Assembly: GCA_040880285.1 (NCBI GenBank)
Contig: JBBDIT010000082.1
Coordinates: 1-10,372, forward strand
Direction: 5' to 3'
Length of the DNA: 10,372 nucleotides
Source of the DNA: JANQJA01 sp040880285
GTDB taxonomy: Bacteria; Pseudomonadota; Gammaproteobacteria; Pseudomonadales; Azotimanducaceae
Part shown: positions 5,611 to 10,372 of the stretch, in pieces
Layout: the number at the start of each line of letters is the position of its first letter
Position numbering within the stretch: the stretch's first letter is position 1
The notes under the pieces: generated by a model
What the model saw: only the letters and a program-made list of their open reading frames with translations
Told to the model about the DNA's origin: nothing
Databases searched by the model: none
Translations under genes and position numbers: made by a program

Positions 5611-7641
5611 AAAGTCGGCCGTCACACCCAGGTACACACTGCGGGGTTCACCGACAAAGTAGCGGTCAACGCCGAATGCGAAATCTGCCCGTTCTGCGTA
5701 TCGTGTATCCGTCAGGTTGGTAATGCGCAGGAAGGCGGTAAGCCGATCGGAAAGTTGTACCCGGGTGCGAAGGTTAATCAGGTCATGACCTTCATAGGGA
5801 TTAAGGTTTTCCGCATCCTCAAAGTATTTACCCAGATGCACCCATTCAATTTCAGTAACCACACTGCCGGAAGGTTTCCACTCGAGAGTGGCCGAGCCCA
5901 GATTCCTTGGCGCCGTATCCACATCGTTACCCTTGATGGGGGCGGCAGAGAGCTCAGGATTATTGTCGTAGCGGTGAATCGCATAGGTCCAGTTCAAACT
6001 GGCACCGACTTCCTCGGTGAATTGATAGTCCAGTGAGACTTCGATGCCCTTATGGGACGTCTCGCCGTTATCGACGTTGGCGCGATTGGAATCCCTGAAG
6101 ATGTAATTGTTTTTCTTCATTGCGTACATAGAAACGGCATAGCCGAGGTCCGAATCGCCACCACGCACACCAACTTCCAGGCTGTCCAGTTCCTCTGCGT
6201 CAATATCGCTCACACGCTGTTCCCCTTGCAGTCGATACAGCTCGGTTGCCTGGGGTGCCCTGTAGCCACGCGAGAGGAAGGCGAATACCTGGCTGTCGTC
6301 ACTGGTTGACCAGGTCATGCCCAGTTTGGGAGAGACATTGATAAAGGTGTCGGTGCGGTCTGCCGGGCGAGAAAAGCGGCAACCACCAAATCCGCAGGGG
6401 ATACCATCGTCACGGGTGCGCCCTGACCGCATTTTGTTGTCGTAGTCGTAACTGACTCGCTCGGCGCGCGCGCCCAGGGACGCTTCTATGCCTGGCGTAA
6501 GTCTAAACCGCCTCTCGGCAAAGGCCGCCAGTACGGTTGCTGTGACGTCATAGTCGTAATGGTCTCCGGGCGGGATGGTTGCCACAAGAAAGGGGCTACC
6601 CTGGGTCAGGTCCGGTTGCGTCTCATAAAGTACACCACGTGTGATTTCTGCATCGATCCCCAGCGTCCAGTCATTAATATATCGAGCAGACTGCACACCG
6701 ATACTCTGCTGGTTGTTTTCTTCGATTGCCTGACCCGGCAGGAAATGCTGGATAAATCGCATGTCCGTATAACGGGCGTAAGGCGTGATGACGATGCGGT
6801 CACCATCACGGGGCTCTGTTTCAAGTCGTGAGTAGAGTCTTACCGATTGGGTATCCCGGAACGCCTCCGGATTGGGATTGGTCTTTCTCAAAGCGTCAGA
6901 CTTATAGGCCAGTGGTCCCTCAATGAAACCAGCGGTTTCCTGGTTGAGATTGGTGACTGACAGCACGCTGGTTATTGTCCAGTTGCCCAGTTGATCCTTG
7001 TGTTTGATGGTTGCCTTTTGCTGGTCAAAACCTGAATCATCCTTGTAACCACCGTCAGATGTTCCGTTGAAATCAAAACGCCAGTGGTCGGTGCCGTGGG
7101 AGATTTTTGATCGAAAGTAATCGTGCGGGCCGGTTTCGATCGAGATGCGTCTTGTTGGTCCCACTGCGGGCGTAATGACGTTGACCAGGCCGTGCATTGC
7201 GTTGGAACCATAGACGACACTGGCGGGACCCTTGATGACTTCTATTGAACTCGCTTGTTCAGAATTCGCATCAAACAGCTCATTGACGTTACAAAAGCCG
7301 CTTGCACGCAATGGAATACCGTCTTGCATCATCAGGAAGGCGCCGCAGGCACCAGCACCTGTTAGTACGGGGGAGCGCAGCGCGGTTAAATGCTCCTGGC
7401 CGTTGCCACGGCTGATCCAGGTTCCGGAGAGCCTTTGCATGATTTCGTTAATGTGGATGTGGCTGACCTGTTCCAGTGACCGGGCACCTACGAACGAAAT
7501 ATTGGTGGTAACGTCCGCTACCCTTTGCTCTGATCGCTGGGCAGTGACAACGACCTCCTCGAGCACCCCCGCATTGACCAGCAACGGAACTGAAGAGAGG
7601 GCCGCCAGGGCGTAGAGCGTCAGGCTCGGTTTTGATGTCAT
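5608..7641 (-). CDS. TonB-dependent outer-membrane receptor, substrate unknown
   Basis: A 677-residue TonB-dependent receptor (plug plus 22-strand barrel type) for energised uptake of a scarce ligand across the outer membrane. From ATG 7641 it opens with a signal peptide (MTSKPSL, then a hydrophobic stretch to about residue 24), then a TonB-box-like EEVVVTAQ (28-35). The plug follows, with EVIKGPASVVYGSNAMHGLVNVIT (about 134-157). The C-terminal part holds SPKLGMTW, LSRGYRAP and LEVGVRGG, conserved in such barrels, and it ends in aromatic F. I preferred ATG 7641 because GGAA lies 5 nt upstream and the signal peptide then starts cleanly; the frame stays open to a TTG at 7701. Unusual are two plug cysteines (C99, C117) and two in a probable outer loop (CGFGGC, about 416-421). 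No Fur box is evident upstream. Ligand could be a siderophore, cobalamin, a metal or something else; undecided. Confidence 0.93.
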   Translation of the reverse strand: MTSKPSLTLYALAALSSVPLLVNAGVLEEVVVTAQRSEQRVADVTTNISFVGARSLEQVSHIHINEIMQRLSGTWISRGNGQEHLTALRSPVLTGAGACGAFLMMQDGIPLRASGFCNVNELFDANSEQASSIEVIKGPASVVYGSNAMHGLVNVITPAVGPTRRISIETGPHDYFRSKISHGTDHWRFDFNGTSDGGYKDDSGFDQQKATIKHKDQLGNWTITSVLSVTNLNQETAGFIEGPLAYKSDALRKTNPNPEAFRDTQSVRLYSRLETEPRDGDRIVITPYARYTDMRFIQHFLPGQAIEENNQQSIGVQSARYINDWTLGIDAEITRGVLYETQPDLTQGSPFLVATIPPGDHYDYDVTATVLAAFAERRFRLTPGIEASLGARAERVSYDYDNKMRSGRTRDDGIPCGFGGCRFSRPADRTDTFINVSPKLGMTWSTSDDSQVFAFLSRGYRAPQATELYRLQGEQRVSDIDAEELDSLEVGVRGGDSDLGYAVSMYAMKKNNYIFRDSNRANVDNGETSHKGIEVSLDYQFTEEVGASLNWTYAIHRYDNNPELSAAPIKGNDVDTAPRNLGSATLEWKPSGSVVTEIEWVHLGKYFEDAENLNPYEGHDLINLRTRVQLSDRLTAFLRITNLTDTRYAERADFAFGVDRYFVGEPRSVYLGVTADF

Positions 7642-7798
7642 GGGTATTCCATTGCGAGAAATTGGTTCGCGCACCATATCAAAATAGCCAATGCCTACCA
7701 ACGGCTCCGTCTAAATGACCGCAGGTCGGCTGTTATTGACAATTCAGTAGCGATACAGTGAACTTGATTGGTTAATTTTCAGGGACAGGCGTACAGGA
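7642..7798. other. Divergent intergenic region between TonB receptor and queF
   Basis: This 157-bp stretch should hold promoters for both directions. A TTGACA on the plus strand (7736-7741) overlaps a TTGTCA on the minus strand (7742-7737). Neither has a convincing -10 box at 16-18 bp (TGAACT and GTCATT are weak). No clear Fur-box-like palindrome or riboswitch (for example a cobalamin box or preQ1 aptamer) was recognised. Confidence 0.4.
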
Positions 7799-8772
7799 AT
7801 GGCCGACGAGACGATCGCCCGCGCAAAGACGGAGTACGTGACTACCTATCGTCCTTCCTTGTTGTCTTCACTGCCAAGAGCACCGCAACGAGAGTCTCTC
7901 GGGATAGCCGAGGGGGACTTGCCGTTTCGCGGCGTCGATTTCTGGCACTCGTATGAGTTCACCTGGCTGAACCAGAAAGGCAAGCCGGAGGTGGCGGTTG
8001 CCCGGTTCCAGGTGCCAGCCAAGTCACCGCACCTGCTCGAATCCAAATCGTTGAAGCGCTACCTTGGCTCTTACAGCAATACCAAATTCGGAACGCGCAA
8101 AGAAGTGATTTCAACGCTTGAGGCCGACTTGTCACTGGCGGCGCAGGCGCCGGTGGATGTGAGCTTGCTGACGCCAGAGCATGTCCTGCACTCGGGCCTT
8201 GGTGAACTGCATGGTGTGAACCTTGATGTCCAGGAGCTGGAGATTGAAGACTATTATTGGGATCCAGAACATCTTAACTTCGAAAGCAACACGATTGTGC
8301 GTGAGTCGCTGGTTACTAACCTGTTCAAATCGTTGTGCCCCATGACGGGCCAACCGGACTTTGCAACCGTGCAGATCCAGTACCATGGTCGTAGTATCGA
8401 TCACGAGGGTATGTTGAAATACCTGGTCTCCTACCGTAATCATGCCGAGTTTGCCGAACAGATCACTGAACGCATCTTCGTCGATATCATGAATCGTTGC
8501 GAACCAGACCGATTGACGGTGCANNNNNNNNNNNNNNNNNNNNNNNNNNNNNNNNNNNNNNNNNNNNNNNNNNNNNNNNNNNNNNNNNNNNNNNNNNNNN
8601 NNNNNNNNNNNNNNNNNNNNNNNAACGCATCTTCGTCGATATCATGAATCGTTGCGAACCAGACCGATTGACGGTGCATTCGTGGTTTAACCGCCGTGGT
8701 GGTATCGATATTGGTGCCTACCGTTCCCAGGATGATTCGCCACCGACCGAGGTCCGCCTCTGGCGTCAGTAG
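7799..8772 (+). CDS. queF: NADPH-dependent 7-cyano-7-deazaguanine reductase QueF, spanning an assembly gap
   Basis: QueF reduces preQ0 to preQ1 with NADPH in the queuosine tRNA-modification pathway. This is the two-module (E. coli) type. The NADPH-binding QueF motif ESKSLKRY is at 81-88. The nucleophile C180 (KSLCPMTGQPDF) and D187 are spaced as Cys190/Asp197 in E. coli. The frame runs from ATG 7799 into 100 Ns (8524-8623). After the gap, 55 bp (8624-8678) repeat the 55 bp before it exactly. Joining 8523 directly to 8679 keeps the frame and gives 272 residues ending ...RGGIDIGAYRSQDDSPPTEVRLWRQ-like sequence up to TAG 8770-8772, close to the 282 of E. coli. So the gene is almost certainly intact and the gap artificial. 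It ends directly against the stop of the convergent acetyltransferase gene. Start is preceded by GGGACAGG about 9 nt upstream. Confidence 0.96.
8469..8523 (+). repeat. 55-bp repeat, copy 1 (left contig end)
   Basis: The 55 bases up to the N run are identical to 8624-8678. They code part of QueF (residues about 224-242). The exact match at the two sides of a round 100-N gap shows overlapping contig ends rather than a biological repeat; 55 is a common de Bruijn k-mer size. Confidence 0.95.
8524..8623. other. Scaffold gap of 100 Ns
   Basis: Exactly 100 ambiguous bases, the usual placeholder for a gap of unknown size. Because both sides carry the same 55 bp and collapsing them restores the queF frame, the real gap length is probably zero (a 55-bp overlap). 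Confidence 0.97.
8624..8678 (+). repeat. 55-bp repeat, copy 2 (right contig end)
   Basis: Identical to 8469-8523, beginning immediately after the Ns; see copy 1. The sequence after it (8679 on) continues the QueF frame. Confidence 0.95.
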
Positions 8773-9495
8773 TCAGTCACCGGTGCGTGGGAACAGGAGT
8801 GTTCGCAGCCACTGCAGGTAGCCGTTGCGTTTCAGGACATACTGGTCTATCTGATCCATTTCCAGTGCCAACGCTTGCGGGTCAGCAAATAGCATGGCCC
8901 GCGTCGTCAATTCCTTTTCGGAATCGAGTGCCTTGACCACCTTGGCCGGATTCCCGGCAGCAATGACGTTATCGGGTATGTCCGAGACAACCACGGCACC
9001 TGCACCGATCACGCTGTTTTCGCCGATGGTGACGCCTTTGCAGATGGTTGCGCCATCTCCTACCCAGACATTTTGCTGCAGGGTCACAGATGCAGTACTG
9101 CCAATGGCGCGGGTCCGATCATAAATATCATGCCAGTCGGCATCGGTAATATAGGCGCCAGCTGCCAGCATACAGTTGTCCTTGACCACAACGCTTGATG
9201 CGGAGTCGATACGAACTCCCGGGCACAGCAAACAGTTGTCGCCTAACGCAATGTGGCCCTGGTGGGATTCAAAAGTCCAGGTTGAAAGCGCAACCTTGCG
9301 GTCGCTAGCCGTAATAATATGCAGGTTGCTACCGGCACGAATGCCGGCACCATGGACATTGATGTTCCACGGCTTCATCAAGAGCGTTCCAGCACCAACC
9401 ATCTCGAAGTGTGGCAATACAAAATGTTTGGCGTAGAAGTATTCGAGCCACAGATAGCACTTCTTGGCGCGGTATGGTCGATGGTCATGAATCAT
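8773..9495 (-). CDS. Left-handed beta-helix (WcaF-like) acyl/acetyltransferase
   Basis: A 240-residue hexapeptide-repeat transferase, probably acetyl-CoA:sugar O- or N-acetylation of a surface polysaccharide or glycan, in the cytoplasm. Hexapeptide turns are visible from about 81 to 172 (for example IALGDN, VVVKDN, VWVGDG, VTIGEN, SVIGAGAVV). A His in ADWHDIYDR (H122) is at the place of the catalytic His of the maltose acetyltransferase/WcaF group. The family-typical GNPAKVV is at 181-187. The C-terminal 50 residues are helical. The frame is open upstream to 9672, but that would overlap the divergent BRCT gene by more than 100 bp. I chose ATG 9495 because MIHDHRPY fits relatives and leaves a 52-bp divergent gap. 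Its TGA stop (8775-8773) abuts the queF stop. No polysaccharide cluster surrounds it. Confidence 0.9.
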   Translation of the reverse strand: MIHDHRPYRAKKCYLWLEYFYAKHFVLPHFEMVGAGTLLMKPWNINVHGAGIRAGSNLHIITASDRKVALSTWTFESHQGHIALGDNCLLCPGVRIDSASSVVVKDNCMLAAGAYITDADWHDIYDRTRAIGSTASVTLQQNVWVGDGATICKGVTIGENSVIGAGAVVVSDIPDNVIAAGNPAKVVKALDSEKELTTRAMLFADPQALALEMDQIDQYVLKRNGYLQWLRTLLFPRTGD

Positions 9496-9498
9496 GAC
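9484..9498. promoter_or_regulatory. Inverted repeat over the acetyltransferase start codon
   Basis: GTCATGAATCATGAC is a perfect inverted repeat with 7-bp arms and a single central base. It covers the start codon (9495-9493) and lies just off the 52-bp divergent gap. It could be an operator for a dimeric regulator, or chance: part of it is coding sequence, and one such repeat is roughly expected in 10 kb. Confidence 0.25.
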
Positions 9499-9535
9499 AT
9501 TAGTGTAACCTTTCGCGTATGCTCCGGTAGATAGT

Positions 9536-9541
9536 AAGGAG
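9536..9541 (+). promoter_or_regulatory. Ribosome-binding site of the BRCT gene
   Basis: AAGGAG, 6 nt before the ATG at 9548. It is the clearest Shine-Dalgarno in the window and fixes the start of the BRCT gene, and thereby argues against the longer acetyltransferase frame on the other strand. Confidence 0.8.
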
Positions 9542-9547
9542 AGAAAA

Positions 9548-10156
9548 ATGACCGCCAGAGCCAAAACGCGAACCCCGGGTCGGATACAGGACCGCCTCAT
9601 TGATGAGTTAATCGGTATATGCCGTGGTGTAATTGCCGACGGTCTTGTTGATGAACGTGAAGCGATCTTCATAGGTCAGTGGATTGAGGCTCACCGTGAC
9701 ATTGCAGAGTGCTGGCCAGTCAATATCCTGTATGCGCGCCTGACTGAAATGCTGAAAGACGGTGTCCTTTCCGCTCACGAGCAACTGGATCTGTTAGAGA
9801 CTTTGAGGGAGATCACCGGGGAATCGGGGGTATTCATTGAGGCGGATCGCTCCACTTCATTGCCGCTGGATCGTCCACAGCCGGTAGTGGTATTCAAGGA
9901 CCGGACTTTCTGCCTGACCGGCAGGTTTGCGTTCGGGTCCAACCTTGAGTGCGAAGAGACGATTGCGGAACTCGGCGGCAGTGTGGTTTCTACGCTGGGG
10001 AAAGATACAGACTATCTTGTCATTGGCGAATTGTGCAGCCCGGACTGGGCCCACACGACGTTTGGGCGAATGATCGAGCGTGCCGTTGAATTGCGCGATC
10101 AGGGGCTGGCTATTGCAATTATCTCGGAGGAGCATTGGGTCAATAGCCTGACCTGA
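9548..10156 (+). CDS. BRCT-domain protein with helical N-terminal region
   Basis: A 202-residue cytoplasmic protein. Residues about 113-202 form a BRCT domain similar to that at the end of NAD-dependent DNA ligase: FKDRTFCLTGRF (116-127), ELGGSVVSTLGKDTDYLVIG (141-160) and the final helix with conserved W197 (SEEHWVNSL). Bacterial BRCT domains bind DNA ends, phosphorylated ligands or partner proteins. Residues about 12-92 look all-helical and recall TerB-like acidic helical modules (VIADGLVDEREAIFIGQWIEAH; MLKDGVLSAHEQLDLLETL), but that is a pattern impression. No ligase, polymerase or nuclease domain is present, so it is a stand-alone BRCT protein of unknown process, plausibly DNA repair or replication. 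A strong ribosome site precedes it; the SRP RNA promoter overlaps its last codons. Confidence 0.9.
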   Translation: MTARAKTRTPGRIQDRLIDELIGICRGVIADGLVDEREAIFIGQWIEAHRDIAECWPVNILYARLTEMLKDGVLSAHEQLDLLETLREITGESGVFIEADRSTSLPLDRPQPVVVFKDRTFCLTGRFAFGSNLECEETIAELGGSVVSTLGKDTDYLVIGELCSPDWAHTTFGRMIERAVELRDQGLAIAIISEEHWVNSLT

Positions 10157-10164
10157 TATATACT
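10135..10164 (+). promoter_or_regulatory. Candidate promoter of the SRP RNA gene
   Basis: TATACT (10159-10164, 5 of 6 matches) lies 6 bp before the likely RNA 5' end. A weak -35 TTGGGT at 10135-10140 (18-bp spacing) falls within the last codons of the BRCT gene. Strong -10 with weak -35; the position fits the folded RNA start. Confidence 0.5.
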
Positions 10165-10170
10165 GTGCAG

Positions 10171-10277
<107 letters not shown>

Positions 10278-10318
10278 TCTGAGAACCGCCGCAGTCATCA
10301 GGATGGACTCGCGACATT

Positions 10319-10372
10319 TGGCGGAGAGGGAGGGATTCGAACCCTCGATACGTTGCCGTATACACACTTTCC
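10319..10372 (-). tRNA. tRNA-Ser, 3' part only (anticodon probably GGA)
   Basis: The reverse complement is the 3' part of a class II tRNA. CCA is encoded at 10319-10321, the T-arm reads GAGGGTTCGAATCCCTC, and a long variable arm (TATACGGCAACGTATC) is typical of tRNA-Ser. The last visible bases, GGAAAGTGTG, match the anticodon and 3' anticodon stem of E. coli tRNA-Ser(GGA), so the final three bases of the window would be the anticodon. The 5' half lies outside the window. It is convergent with the SRP RNA gene. Confidence 0.92.

Noticed and set aside
7642..7701. Extended TonB receptor start at TTG 7701 or ATG 7677
   Set aside because: These add up to 20 polar residues ahead of a clean signal peptide. 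The ATG at 7641 has GGAA at suitable spacing and gives a normal signal sequence.
7714..7764. Strong divergent promoters for queF and the TonB receptor based on overlapping TTGACA/TTGTCA
   Set aside because: Neither -35 has a reasonable -10 at 16-18 bp, so I mention the region but do not call promoters.
8440..8772. Open frames running through the N gap, and a 55-bp repeat that might look like a biological duplication
   Set aside because: Ns are placeholders and the repeat is exact at both gap edges; collapsing it restores queF. It is an assembly feature.
9496..9672. Longer acetyltransferase frame beginning at 9672, with a hydrophobic stretch that looks like a signal peptide
   Set aside because: It lies antisense to the start of the BRCT gene, which has a strong AAGGAG site. 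Relatives begin near MIHDHRPY, and this transferase group is cytoplasmic.

Overview
The window looks like a piece of a gammaproteobacterial chromosome, probably a metagenome or draft assembly. Signs of this are a two-module QueF, a PutP whose first 59 residues match Escherichia coli PutP in length, a bacterial small SRP RNA, tRNAs with encoded CCA, a TonB-dependent outer-membrane receptor, and a 100-N scaffold gap flanked by identical 55-bp contig ends. Most genes are ordinary housekeeping or metabolic genes packed very tightly. I see no phage, insertion sequence, CRISPR array or defence locus.

Left part (1-2019). A tRNA-Glu(UUC) gene on the minus strand has its own strong promoter, which overlaps the end of the gene before it. 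That gene is an M14-family succinylglutamate desuccinylase/aspartoacylase-like hydrolase. It directly follows a small retropepsin-like protease of the RimB ('ATP-dependent zinc protease') family. These two families often occur beside the S6 glutamate ligase gene rimK, which is absent here. The hydrolase frame continues about 50 codons upstream of its first ATG with family-like sequence but no standard start codon. A compact divergent promoter region at 1757-1851 separates the protease from a small arginine-rich ORF that leads into putP.

Middle part (2022-7701). A Na+/proline symporter gene (putP, plus strand) converges on a minus-strand cluster: TonB-dependent receptor, then glutathione-dependent formaldehyde dehydrogenase (class III ADH), then an NADPH:quinone-oxidoreductase-like MDR enzyme. 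The last two are 12 bp apart and clearly co-transcribed. The MDR gene and putP share a 4-bp CTAG in which each strand reads its TAG stop.

Right part (7799-10372). queF (queuosine biosynthesis) is interrupted only by the artificial N gap; joining the duplicated 55-bp ends restores a full 272-residue frame. It ends back to back with a left-handed beta-helix acetyltransferase gene on the minus strand. A BRCT-domain protein gene is divergent from that, followed closely by the 4.5S SRP RNA gene (ffs) with its own promoter. The window ends inside a convergent tRNA-Ser gene whose visible part fits anticodon GGA.

The most useful second-look items are the missing start codon of the M14 hydrolase, the unannotated Arg-rich small protein before putP, the embedded tRNA promoter, the false gap in queF, and the cysteine-bearing TonB receptor of unknown substrate.
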